A DNA stretch of 64,000 nt from an uncultured Anaerofilum sp. (lineage in GTDB: Bacteria > Bacillota > Clostridia > Oscillospirales > Ruminococcaceae). Numbering within the stretch: the stretch's first letter is position 1; every line of letters starts with the position of its first letter. Below, piece after piece: positions 1 through 7,678 of the stretch. Both the position numbers and the translations under genes were made by a program. Location: positions 1 to 64,000 of the forward strand of contig CALWZC010000012.1 in assembly GCA_944385935.1 (NCBI GenBank). Direction: 5' to 3'. The notes beneath the pieces were generated by a model, which ran no database searches, was not told where the DNA came from, and was given only the letters and a program-made list of their open reading frames with translations.

Positions 1-195
1 GGTGAAAGTAATCAAAGTGTAAATGCCCTCAACCTCGTCGTTGATGGGGTAAGCCAGACGGCGTTTGCCCCACTCGTCAACAGCCTCAATTTTACCGTTT
101 GCCTCAATCAAAGACTTGAACTTACCAACCAAAGCGATGGTAGACTCTTCATCCAGAGTAGCACTGGTAACCAGCATGGTTTCGTATTTTGCCAT
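1..195 (-). CDS. rpsF: 30S ribosomal protein S6, N-terminal part
   Basis: This is the first 65 codons of ribosomal protein S6, a small-subunit protein that binds 16S rRNA together with S18. The translation begins MAKYETMLVTSATLDEES and continues with GKIEAVDEWGKRRLAYPIND, the classic S6 beta-strand and RRLAYPI signature. A perfect AGGAGG lies 9 bases before the ATG (205-210). The gene runs off the left edge; in this phylum it is usually followed by ssb and rpsR, which cannot be seen here. It has its own strong sigma-A promoter at 271-300. Confidence 0.96.
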   Translation of the reverse strand, partial: MAKYETMLVTSATLDEESTIALVGKFKSLIEANGKIEAVDEWGKRRLAYPINDEVEGIYTLITFT

Positions 196-270
196 TTCGT
201 AGCACCTCCTTTTGGACTTATGGCCCCGCTAAAACGGAGCAAGGATGCCGTGCGACTGCACAGCGGTTTT

Positions 271-300
271 ATTGTACCACCTTTTTCAAGAAAATGTCAA
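271..300 (-). promoter_or_regulatory. sigma-A promoter of rpsF
   Basis: On the minus strand there is a consensus -35 TTGACA and a -10 TACAAT separated by 18 bp. About 65 bases of leader remain before the rpsF ATG. The leader contains a GC-rich hairpin, GCTCCG/CGGGGC with loop TTTTAG (about 224-241). S6:S18 autoregulatory leaders are known upstream of rpsF in Firmicutes; whether this hairpin belongs to that class is not settled by eye. Confidence 0.8.
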
Positions 301-320
301 TAGAATTTTCAAAAAACATT

Positions 321-1751
321 TTACAAAACAGGAACTTCCGTACCATTTACCAGTATTTTGTCTATTTCTTCCATTTCAATGGGCAAAGCAAACAAGTTTT
401 TGCAGAAAAACTCATTGTCTTGTACCGAGCAAGAAGAACTATTGCTTTGAACATAAGAGCCATTTTTCAAAAGAATGTCCACCTGTGGCCCATGGAAATC
501 CTGTGATGAATCTCCGTGCCCTTGCAAGGTAATGCCTACGGGAGAAATTGTAATGGTTTCCACATTCCAACCACCTAATTTTACATTGGCAGGAGTTGTA
601 GTTGTTTGCAAAGAAGCATCTTCAACAGAAAAATTGGTCTGCCAATTTCCTTCTATGTGGTGTTCATATGTGGTGACTTGTGCAGAAAGAGAAATTTCCT
701 CTAAAGGCAATTCGGATGGCAGCACAAGCACTTGTTCTTGTGTTTTGGTATACCGATGATGGTTGTCTGTCTCATAGCTTTCTAGCTCTAAAGAAATCTG
801 TGAAGTATCCAAAACATTTCCTTGTGTATCGCTGAGGTATAGGGCCAAACGGTTGAACCTACCCATTTGGTCATCATAGGAAATTTTTCCATGCAATGTG
901 TTGCCTGTTGTAATAGCCACCCCTTCTACATTCATCCAAGAAAATTGTTGAAAGACAGAGGGAACAAAACCGCCGCTTTGCAGCAAAGGCATGGTACCAT
1001 TTTCCACCTGTTGAGACAGTCTCTCCATGTCTTCTCCAGAGCTGCTATACCCATCCACTTCAGACAGTGCCACCCACTGTGCAGAAGGAGCTTGGTGGGC
1101 AATCTCGGCAAGAGTAACGCCACAGTTTATCAGTGGAAGCTCATTTTTTCCTGAAAGAAAAGAATGAATATTCAAAGAAATTTTTTGGTCATCCAATCCA
1201 CCAAAGGCTTGCCCCACCAACCGCAAGGTTGCCTTTTGGCTAGCAGAATCATACCACAAAACCTCCCCATGAGAGAATAAACATTGCTGATTGCCATCTT
1301 TTTTGCTCTCTGCTGAAAAATCCACCAATTCCAGTTGTCCATCCAGCCGATTTTGTTTTTGTATATCCTGCAATGTCAAATAGACCATAAGGACATCATT
1401 ATCTCGCATTGCTGCCAATACTTCCATACGAATGCCTTCGCTGGTGCTGGTACCTTCCACCGGAGAGAGAAGCACCAGAAATTCTTGAGAAAGCTGGTTT
1501 AAGGTTTGTTGCAAAGAAGGACTTGCTGCAACAACACCAATTCCGCTTGTCAAAATAATTGCACAAGTAGCCGCCACAAAGCATACTTTTCTAAAAATTT
1601 TTTGTGTTGAAAATCTGGGCTTTGTGCTGCAACTATACTCAGGAGTGCATTGCTCTAAAATTCGCTGACGGTAGGCTGGTTCCAGACGCACATCTTCCAA
1701 ACAGCGGTCTATAGAATCTTTGAAATTTCTTTTCTTCAATCCCAATCCCAT
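321..1751 (-). CDS. DUF4179 membrane protein, probable anti-sigma factor
   Basis: A 476-residue protein with a cytoplasmic N-terminal part of about 55 residues, one transmembrane helix (about residues 57-75, VAATCAIILTSGIGVVAA) and a long extracytoplasmic region. The segment after the helix (ASPSLQQTLNQLSQEF, then the LLSPVEG and GIRMEVLAAMRDND region) is the DUF4179 pattern. Such proteins are typically encoded directly after an ECF sigma factor and hold it at the membrane. Here the start overlaps the end of the sigma gene by 16 bases, implying translational coupling. The signal it senses is unknown; the anti-sigma role is inferred from architecture and position. Confidence 0.8.
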   Translation of the reverse strand: MGLGLKKRNFKDSIDRCLEDVRLEPAYRQRILEQCTPEYSCSTKPRFSTQKIFRKVCFVAATCAIILTSGIGVVAASPSLQQTLNQLSQEFLVLLSPVEGTSTSEGIRMEVLAAMRDNDVLMVYLTLQDIQKQNRLDGQLELVDFSAESKKDGNQQCLFSHGEVLWYDSASQKATLRLVGQAFGGLDDQKISLNIHSFLSGKNELPLINCGVTLAEIAHQAPSAQWVALSEVDGYSSSGEDMERLSQQVENGTMPLLQSGGFVPSVFQQFSWMNVEGVAITTGNTLHGKISYDDQMGRFNRLALYLSDTQGNVLDTSQISLELESYETDNHHRYTKTQEQVLVLPSELPLEEISLSAQVTTYEHHIEGNWQTNFSVEDASLQTTTTPANVKLGGWNVETITISPVGITLQGHGDSSQDFHGPQVDILLKNGSYVQSNSSSCSVQDNEFFCKNLFALPIEMEEIDKILVNGTEVPVL

Positions 1752-2251
1752 CCTTCCAGTTGTTTTTTTAGTTGCTCTCTTGCTCGTTTTAGTCGTACAG
1801 AAATGGTAGACTCTGGCGTTTGCAAAATTTCAGCAATCTGGCTGATTTTCATATCTTGATAATAATATAGCAATAATACTTCTCTATATTTGGGCTTTAG
1901 CTGCATGACCTTTTCTACCAACAATTTGTCCTCAGCAGGGGGTGGGGAACTTTGTTCCAGCACATCTGCAAGGCTTTCTACAGTGGTCACTTTTCTGTGC
2001 CATGCACAGCGTAAATAGTCTTTACAAACATTGATGGCAATACGCAAAATCCAGGTTTTTTCATGGGCTTGCCCTTGAAATTGGTGGTAATTTCGATACA
2101 CTTTTATAAAGGTATCTTGTACAGCGTCCTCTGCCAGTTGCTTGTCTTTTAAGTACAAAAAGCACATCCGCAACAGCGTGGTGCCATATTGCTCCACAAT
2201 CCGTTCCATATCTGGTTGGTTTGTGGAGGATGTGCCCTCTGTATAAGGCAT
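1736..2251 (-). CDS. ECF-type RNA polymerase sigma factor
   Basis: A 171-residue sigma-70 family protein. Region 2 is visible at about residues 20-85 (TTLLRMCFLYLKDKQLAEDAVQDTFIKVY, then KTWILRIAINVCKDYLR) and region 4 at about 115-165 (LKPKYREVLLLYYYQDMKISQIAEILQTPESTISVRLKRAREQL, shown here in two parts of the same helix-turn-helix). Regions 1 and 3 are missing, as in ECF factors. It should direct RNA polymerase to a small regulon and is presumably restrained by the DUF4179 protein downstream. A candidate autoregulatory promoter lies at 2276-2304. Confidence 0.92.
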   Translation of the reverse strand: MPYTEGTSSTNQPDMERIVEQYGTTLLRMCFLYLKDKQLAEDAVQDTFIKVYRNYHQFQGQAHEKTWILRIAINVCKDYLRCAWHRKVTTVESLADVLEQSSPPPAEDKLLVEKVMQLKPKYREVLLLYYYQDMKISQIAEILQTPESTISVRLKRAREQLKKQLEGWDWD

Positions 2252-2275
2252 GTAAAAACTTCCTTTCTGTGGGTA

Positions 2276-2304
2276 AAGACGATACTATCCCCAAAAAACT
2301 TTCA
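2276..2304 (-). promoter_or_regulatory. candidate ECF-type promoter of the sigma/DUF4179 operon
   Basis: Minus-strand TGAAAG, a 17-bp spacer and CGTCTT, 25 bp before the sigma factor ATG. This resembles ECF promoters (AAC-like -35, CGTC-like -10) rather than sigma-A. A very similar element (TGAACG, 17 bp, CGTATT) precedes the second sigma operon at 47831-47859. Autoregulation is inferred. Confidence 0.5.
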
Positions 2305-2384
2305 ATTTTTCCTGTTTTACAACTGATTTTTTCTTGTACATCTTCTAGAGAGATAGTCAAGTAAACTTTGGTGGTTCTCTACTA

Positions 2385-2413
2385 TTGGAAAAAGTGGTTC
2401 CGTATGCTATGAT
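2385..2413 (+). promoter_or_regulatory. sigma-A promoter of the CARF-DUF1887 gene
   Basis: TTGGAA, 17 bp and TATGAT, followed by an AT-rich leader of about 75 bases before the ATG at 2495, which has GAGGTG upstream (2482-2487). Confidence 0.55.
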
Positions 2414-2494
2414 AAAACCAATCTTCACAGATATCTGTATTATCTGTAATTATAGAAAAAAACATTGCTTTTTGCAACAATGAGGTGAATAAGA

Positions 2495-3679
2495 ATGAAA
2501 ACGCTGGTAGAACTATACGACAAAGAACCAATGGAAAATGTTTTGTCCAGTTGCATTTTTGAACCAGAAACCGTGGTGTATCTGTGCGATGTCAATGACA
2601 ACTCTATGAGAAAAGAGAGAGCAGTCTATCGGTTGCTTCAGCGCAGAAAAATGCGCACTATGCCACGGTTTTACTATGTAGACACCTCGAATCCTCAGTC
2701 CATCCAGCGAGCATTGGAGGCTATTGTACGAGATTGGCCCCAGTGCATTTTTGACTTTACCGGCGGCAAAGATTTGGTACTGCTATGTGCAGGGGCATTT
2801 TGTGAAAGGCACCATATTCCTTGTTTTTATGTAGATATTTTTCGGCGTAGATTTATTTCCATTCAGGGATGTACTGAACTGGCAAAAAAATTTGCAATGC
2901 CTCAACTGCATGCAGAAGATATTTTAGGGGCAGCCGGAGCCGGAATTTTAGGTTATGGACATTTTCCACTGTCATGGATGGATGAAGAATTTGAGAAAGA
3001 TGTATTTAAGGTTTGGGATTGTATTATGCAGTCACCTTTTCGATGGGGAAGCGTGGCGGGATATTTTCAGGCAGCCTTTCGCAATGGGCCAGAGGAGTGT
3101 CTAGAATATAGTTGTGCAAAACAGATGCAAGTTTCAGGCCAAACCACAGCAACTGCCGATTGGGATATATTATGTAAATTAGAGAAACAGGGGATTTTGG
3201 AAAATTTATCCCAAACGAAAAATGGCATTTCTTTTCGAGTGAAAAATTCTCTTCTGAAAAAGTGCCTTAGCAACCATGGCATTTGGTTGGAGTTGTATGG
3301 GTATTTTTGTGCCAAAGAAACAGGATTTTTTGACGATGTGCGTACCAGTTTATTGATTGACTGGGATGGAGAAAACAAGCAAAACGGAACCCGTAACGAA
3401 GTAGATATTTTTTTGGTAAAGGGAGTCACTTCTGTTTTTATCAGCTGCAAAATGGGCCCCCCAAGTGCATTGGCTTTGTCAGAAATTCAAGTGCTTAGTG
3501 CAAAGTTTGGAGGAGAACGAGCCAAAACCGTTTTACTAACAGCCAGTGCTGTCAAAGCGGAAAATCGGATTTTGACAGAGCGTGCCAAAGATATGGGCAT
3601 ATTTCTTATTGACCGAGGGGATTTGGGACAAAAAGATTTGGGTCAGCGGCTGATAAAAATTGCCCAAAGTTACCCCTAA
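2495..3679 (+). CDS. CARF-DUF1887 family nuclease-like protein (Card1/Can2-like)
   Basis: A 394-residue protein with an N-terminal Rossmann-like CARF half (VVYLCDVNDNSMRKE near residue 30; FDFTGGKDLVLLCAGAF near 85-105) and a C-terminal restriction-endonuclease-like half. The nuclease core is visible as E302-V-D304, then S317-C-K319 (motif EVD...ISCK). In type III CRISPR systems, related Card1/Can2 proteins bind cyclic oligoadenylate and cleave nucleic acid. The position before the catalytic Lys is Ser-Cys rather than the usual Glu-Cys. No cas gene or CRISPR array is visible in this window, so the protein either answers a distant type III system or a different signal. The family call is firm; the activity is inferred. 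Confidence 0.82.
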   Translation: MKTLVELYDKEPMENVLSSCIFEPETVVYLCDVNDNSMRKERAVYRLLQRRKMRTMPRFYYVDTSNPQSIQRALEAIVRDWPQCIFDFTGGKDLVLLCAGAFCERHHIPCFYVDIFRRRFISIQGCTELAKKFAMPQLHAEDILGAAGAGILGYGHFPLSWMDEEFEKDVFKVWDCIMQSPFRWGSVAGYFQAAFRNGPEECLEYSCAKQMQVSGQTTATADWDILCKLEKQGILENLSQTKNGISFRVKNSLLKKCLSNHGIWLELYGYFCAKETGFFDDVRTSLLIDWDGENKQNGTRNEVDIFLVKGVTSVFISCKMGPPSALALSEIQVLSAKFGGERAKTVLLTASAVKAENRILTERAKDMGIFLIDRGDLGQKDLGQRLIKIAQSYP

Positions 3680-3699
3680 AAAACGCAGAGAAATTTTTC

Positions 3700-3728
3700 T
3701 TGACACTGGCTAATTTTTGTGATAAAAC
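3700..3728 (+). promoter_or_regulatory. candidate promoter of the aldo/keto reductase gene
   Basis: TTGACA at 3700-3705 with a possible -10 TAAAAC at 3723-3728 (17-bp spacer). The -35 is consensus and the -10 is weak. Confidence 0.45.
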
Positions 3729-3772
3729 GAGGATAATTTGAAACTGTGTTGTGTAAAATGGAGGTGTTTTTT

Positions 3773-4768
3773 ATGTACCAAGCATCCGAAACTCGATATG
3801 ATACAATGGGCTATCAAAAATGTGGACAAAGCGGTTTGAAGCTACCCAAAATTTCCTTGGGAATGTGGCACAATTTTGGGGATATATCTCCCTTTCAAAC
3901 CATGAAACAGCTATGTTTTACCGCTTTTGATAATGGTATTACCCATTTTGATTTGGCGAATAACTATGGCCCAGCTCCCGGCAGTGCTGAAAGCAACTTT
4001 GGAAAAATTTTGTCTCAAGACCTGCATCCCTATCGTGACCAACTAGTTATTAGCACAAAGGCAGGGTATACCATGTGGGAAGGCCCTTATGGGGACGGAG
4101 GAAGCAAAAAGTATCTCATCAGCAGCCTTGACCAAAGTTTAAAGCGGATGGGTTTGGAGTATGTGGACATTTTTTACCATCATCGCATGGACTCAGAAAC
4201 CCCACTAGAGGAAACCATGGAGGCATTGACTCAAATTGTCAGAATGGGAAAGGCGTTGTATGTGGGGCTTTCCAATTATGATGGGGAAACTTTGCAAAAA
4301 GCAGCAGAAATCCTCCATCAGTTGCGTTGCCCTTTTATCATTAACCAAAACAGATATTCCATGTTAGACCGCACCATTGAGCAAAACGGCTTAAAGGAAA
4401 CCTCGGCAAAACTGGGAAAAGGAATCATTGCTTTTTGCCCTTTGGAACAGGGGTTGCTTACCGACCGCTATCTTGACGGAATTCCTTCCGATAGCCGTAT
4501 GCAAAAGGATGCACGTTTTCTCAAACGGGCACAACTTACCCCAGAAAGAGTGGAGAAACTCAAGGCTTTTAATGAGATTGCACAGCAAAGAGGGCAATCC
4601 CTAGCGGAAATGGCTTTGGCATGGATTTTGAAGGACAGTGAAATTACCAGTGTATTGATTGGAGCTTCCAAACCGCAACAGATTTTACAAAATATAAAGG
4701 CTATGGAAAAAATCTTCTTTACACCCCAAGAATTACAAGCCCTTGATACCATTGCACAAAGTTGGTAA
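3773..4768 (+). CDS. aldo/keto reductase, L-glyceraldehyde 3-phosphate reductase type
   Basis: A 331-residue NADPH-dependent aldo/keto reductase of the YghZ/Gpr group. It begins MYQASETRYDTMGYQKCGQS, the typical start of that group. The catalytic tetrad is visible: Asp in THFDLANNYG with Tyr of the same motif, Lys in VISTKAG and His in IFYHHRMD. The ATG at 3773 was preferred to an in-frame ATG at 3746 because GGAGGTG (3760-3766) sits 6 bases before it and the family begins there. The likely role is reduction of toxic aldehydes such as methylglyoxal or L-glyceraldehyde 3-phosphate. The M42 peptidase gene follows after 54 bases. Confidence 0.9.
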   Translation: MYQASETRYDTMGYQKCGQSGLKLPKISLGMWHNFGDISPFQTMKQLCFTAFDNGITHFDLANNYGPAPGSAESNFGKILSQDLHPYRDQLVISTKAGYTMWEGPYGDGGSKKYLISSLDQSLKRMGLEYVDIFYHHRMDSETPLEETMEALTQIVRMGKALYVGLSNYDGETLQKAAEILHQLRCPFIINQNRYSMLDRTIEQNGLKETSAKLGKGIIAFCPLEQGLLTDRYLDGIPSDSRMQKDARFLKRAQLTPERVEKLKAFNEIAQQRGQSLAEMALAWILKDSEITSVLIGASKPQQILQNIKAMEKIFFTPQELQALDTIAQSW

Positions 4769-4822
4769 ACAGGGGATATACACCACACCCAATAAAGTAC
4801 ATCAATGAAACGAGGAACAACC

Positions 4823-5869
4823 ATGAAGGAAACATATATCAAACAAGCAGTAGAATATGCAAAAGAACTTTTGGCAATTCCCAGCCCTACTGGCTATACC
4901 GCAGAAGCAACAAAATACCTAATGAAAACCCTACAAGATATGGGTTACAACCCCATTGAAACCACAAAAGGTGCTGTTCAGGTACGTTTGGGAGGGGAGG
5001 GAACCGACGGTTTACTGTTGGCATCCCATGTGGATACATTGGGGGCTATGGTTCGTGCTGTAAAATCTTCTGGTCGCCTTCGAGTCAGCCCCATTGGCGG
5101 ATTGAATCCTTCCAATACCGAAACAGAAACCGTTTGGGTTCGCACCCATTGCGGCAAACTTTACGAAGGTACCCTCCAACTTGAAAATGCCTCTGTCCAT
5201 GTAAATGCAAAACTAAAGGAAACTGTACGCACATGGGACAATGTGGAAGTGGTTCTAGATGAACCTGTAAAAAATGCCCAGCAGGTAAAAGAATTGGGCA
5301 TTGAAGCCGGAAACTTTGTGTTTGTAGAACCCCGAACAAAAATCACACAAAGCGGATATATCAAAAGCCGCTTTTTGGACGATAAATTGTCAGCAGCCAT
5401 TCTGTTGGCTTTGGCAAAATATATCAAAGACCAAAATCTTACCCCAAAAAATCCCCTGTACCTAAATTTTACCACCTTTGAAGAAGTGGGTCATGGTGGA
5501 GCAGCCAACCTTCCTCAGGATATTCAAGAGTTTATCAGTGTGGACATGGGCTGTGTGGGAGATGACCTAAATTGTGATGAAACCATGGTTTCCATCTGTG
5601 CCATGGATTCCAGTGGCCCTTCTCACTATCAAACAGTAAGCAAGTTGGTGGAAACAGCAAAGCGGGAGCAGGTGCGCTATGCTGTGGATGTCTATCCATT
5701 CTATGGTTCTGATGCAGATGCTGCTTTGCGCAGTGGTGCACCTGTGCGCCATTGTGTCATTGGGCCGGGGGTATATGCTTCTCATGGTTATGAACGCTCC
5801 CATGTACAAGCAGTAGAAGCCACTTTGCAGCTGTTGGCAGGCTATGTGGATTTTTGTCCTGCGGATTGA
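4823..5869 (+). CDS. M42 family metallopeptidase
   Basis: A 348-residue co-catalytic metal aminopeptidase (M42, glutamyl aminopeptidase/TET type). Metal and catalytic residues are visible in order: His and Asp in LLASHVDTLGAM, the bridging Asp in SRFLDDKLSAA, the Glu-Glu pair in TTFEEVGHGG, Asp in ISVDMGC and the late His in YASHGYERSH. It should trim N-terminal residues from cytoplasmic peptides. The second Met (4823) is chosen since GAGGA (4812-4816) is correctly spaced and MKETYIKQAVEYAKELL is a typical family start; 4805 is possible. No terminator is seen after the gene. Confidence 0.92.
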   Translation: MKETYIKQAVEYAKELLAIPSPTGYTAEATKYLMKTLQDMGYNPIETTKGAVQVRLGGEGTDGLLLASHVDTLGAMVRAVKSSGRLRVSPIGGLNPSNTETETVWVRTHCGKLYEGTLQLENASVHVNAKLKETVRTWDNVEVVLDEPVKNAQQVKELGIEAGNFVFVEPRTKITQSGYIKSRFLDDKLSAAILLALAKYIKDQNLTPKNPLYLNFTTFEEVGHGGAANLPQDIQEFISVDMGCVGDDLNCDETMVSICAMDSSGPSHYQTVSKLVETAKREQVRYAVDVYPFYGSDADAALRSGAPVRHCVIGPGVYASHGYERSHVQAVEATLQLLAGYVDFCPAD

Positions 5870-5898
5870 TAAAATATGAAAAAATTGTGAAAAATACC

Positions 5899-5927
5899 TT
5901 GTTTCTCTCTGTAAAATCTGCTATCAT
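5899..5927 (+). promoter_or_regulatory. sigma-A promoter of the uracil permease gene
   Basis: TTGTTT, 17 bp and TATCAT, about 43 bases before the ATG at 5970, which has AAGGAGGA directly upstream (5958-5965). I see no PyrR-type leader or riboswitch in the short leader. Confidence 0.65.
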
Positions 5928-5969
5928 GGCAAGGATATTGTTCTCATTGCGAGAATAAAGGAGGAACGT

Positions 5970-7325
5970 ATGGAAAAATCAAAACAAAAGCAACAGTCCT
6001 CTGTGATGGAGGGAATTTATGATGCCAAGCAATTGGGAATCCCCAAAATGCTAATTTTGGGCTTGCAGCATACCTTTGCAATGTTTGGCGCAACAGTTTT
6101 GGTACCCTTTCTCACAGGATTAAGTGTGCCCACCACATTATTTTGTGCAGGTGTGGGAACCTTGCTATTTCATCTTATTACAAAGGGAAAGGTCCCCGCA
6201 TTTTTGGGTTCTTCCTTTGCTTTCCTAGGTGGTATCCTGTTGGTGGCCCCCAAGTTGGTAGACCCCAGCACAGGGGAAGCAACCTTGCCCAACACCGAAA
6301 TGTTGCCCTATGCCTGTGGCGGTATTGTGATTGCTGGATTGGTTTATGTAGCAATGAGTTTACTTATCAGTGCATTTGGTATTCAAAAGGTAATGCGCTT
6401 TTTCCCTCCTGTGGTTACTGGCCCGATTATCATTTCCATTGGCTTGATTTTGGCTCCTTCTGCCATCACAAACTGCCAATCCAACTGGATTTTGGCATTG
6501 GTGGCATTGGGCATTGTGGTGGTTTGTAATATTTGGGGCAAAGGCATGATTAAGATTTTGCCCATTTTGTTGGGTGTAGTAGGCTCTTATCTGGTGGCTT
6601 TGGCAATGGGAGCAGTGGACTTCCAGCCAGTGCAGCAAGCCCAAGCCATAGGGTTCCCTGTGGTGCCATCTCAAATGGCAAAGTTCAGCTTGTCCGCTTG
6701 TCTAACCATTGTACCCATCTCTTTGGCAACCATGATGGAGCACATTGGCGATGTGGCTGCTATCAGTGCAACCACTGGTAAGAATTTTATCCGTGACCCC
6801 GGTTTGAATCGAACTTTATTGGGAGATGGTGTAGCCACCTCTTTGGCTGGATTTTTAGGTGGCCCTGCCAATACTACCTATGGCGAAAATACTGGTGTTT
6901 TGGCATTGACCAAGGTATATGACCCCAAAGTGATACGCATTGCAGCATGCTTCGCCATTGTCCTGAGCTTTAGCCCCAAATTTGGCGCACTGGTTAACAC
7001 AGTGCCTGCTGCAATTATTGGTGGTATCAGCTTTATTTTGTATGGTATGATTAGTGCCATCGGCGTGCGCAATGTTGTAGAAAATCAGGTAGACTTTACC
7101 AATAGCCGCAACCTAATTATTGCAGCCGTCATTTTGGTAAGTGCTTTGGGATTCAATAGCATTGGAGGATTGTCCATTCCTGTGGGCAATGAATTTACTA
7201 TCAATCTTTCTGGCATTGCTATTGCTGCTGTACTGGGGATTTTGCTCAATGCAATTTTGCCCGGCAATGATTATCAGTTTGACAATGTAAGCAACACTGG
7301 TGATTCTCTAAATTTTGAGATTTAA
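5970..7325 (+). CDS. uraA: uracil permease, NCS2 family
   Basis: A 451-residue integral membrane protein with about 14 hydrophobic segments. Signature regions are the start LILGLQHTFAMFGATVLVP, the central MMEHIGD motif whose Glu contacts the base, and GGPANTTYGENTGVLALT, typical of uracil carriers rather than xanthine/urate ones. It should import uracil by proton symport. It is a single-gene unit with its own promoter (5899-5927) and a strong terminator (7335-7372). Uracil specificity comes from similarity of these motifs to UraA/PyrP and is not proven. Confidence 0.9.
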   Translation: MEKSKQKQQSSVMEGIYDAKQLGIPKMLILGLQHTFAMFGATVLVPFLTGLSVPTTLFCAGVGTLLFHLITKGKVPAFLGSSFAFLGGILLVAPKLVDPSTGEATLPNTEMLPYACGGIVIAGLVYVAMSLLISAFGIQKVMRFFPPVVTGPIIISIGLILAPSAITNCQSNWILALVALGIVVVCNIWGKGMIKILPILLGVVGSYLVALAMGAVDFQPVQQAQAIGFPVVPSQMAKFSLSACLTIVPISLATMMEHIGDVAAISATTGKNFIRDPGLNRTLLGDGVATSLAGFLGGPANTTYGENTGVLALTKVYDPKVIRIAACFAIVLSFSPKFGALVNTVPAAIIGGISFILYGMISAIGVRNVVENQVDFTNSRNLIIAAVILVSALGFNSIGGLSIPVGNEFTINLSGIAIAAVLGILLNAILPGNDYQFDNVSNTGDSLNFEI

Positions 7326-7334
7326 TCTCTTTGC

Positions 7335-7372
7335 GCCCTCTATGGAAAACTGCCATAGAGGGCAGTATTTTT
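7335..7372 (+). terminator. rho-independent terminator of the uracil permease gene
   Basis: Perfect 11-bp stem GCCCTCTATGG/CCATAGAGGGC with a 7-base loop, followed by AGTATTTTT. Confidence 0.9.
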
Positions 7373-7411
7373 GTGAAAATTATCCTCAAATACAAAAAAT
7401 GAAAAAAAGTG

Positions 7412-7440
7412 TTGACTTTTCCAAAAAAGCATGGTATTAT
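7412..7440 (+). promoter_or_regulatory. sigma-A promoter of the tRNA pair
   Basis: TTGACT, 17 bp and TATTAT, 12 bases upstream of the mature 5' end of tRNA-Asp. Confidence 0.85.
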
Positions 7441-7452
7441 AAACAAGCACTT

Positions 7453-7529
7453 GGCCCGGTAGTTCAGTTGGTTAGAACGCTAGCCTGTCACGCTAGAGGT
7501 CGTGGGTTCGAGCCCCATCCGGGTCGCCA
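7453..7529 (+). tRNA. tRNA-Asp (anticodon GTC)
   Basis: A 77-base cloverleaf. The acceptor arms GGCCCGG/CCGGGTC pair, the D arm contains AGTTCAGTTGGTTAGAAC, the anticodon loop is CTGTCAC, the T arm contains GGTTCGAGCC, and CCA is encoded. Confidence 0.98.
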
Positions 7530-7534
7530 AATTT

Positions 7535-7610
7535 GCCTCTGTAGCTCAGTCGGTAGAGCAGGGGACTGAAAATCCCCGTGTCGTTGGTTCGATTCCGACC
7601 GGAGGCACCA
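7535..7610 (+). tRNA. tRNA-Phe (anticodon GAA)
   Basis: A 76-base cloverleaf. The acceptor arms GCCTCTG/CGGAGGC pair, the anticodon stem GGGGA/TCCCC holds loop CTGAAAA, the T arm contains GGTTCGATTCC, and CCA is encoded. It lies 5 bases after tRNA-Asp and is clearly co-transcribed with it. Confidence 0.98.
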
Positions 7611-7616
7611 AATAAA

Positions 7617-7655
7617 AACCGCCGTAGATTGAACATCTACGGCGGTTTCGCTTTT
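7617..7655 (+). terminator. terminator after the tRNA pair
   Basis: Stem AACCGCCGTAGAT/ATCTACGGCGGTT with a short loop, followed by TTCGCTTTT. The AAAAA on the left side means it could also end leftward transcription of the ABC operon. Confidence 0.85.
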
Positions 7656-7678
7656 GTCTGCAAGTTCAAGATATGATA

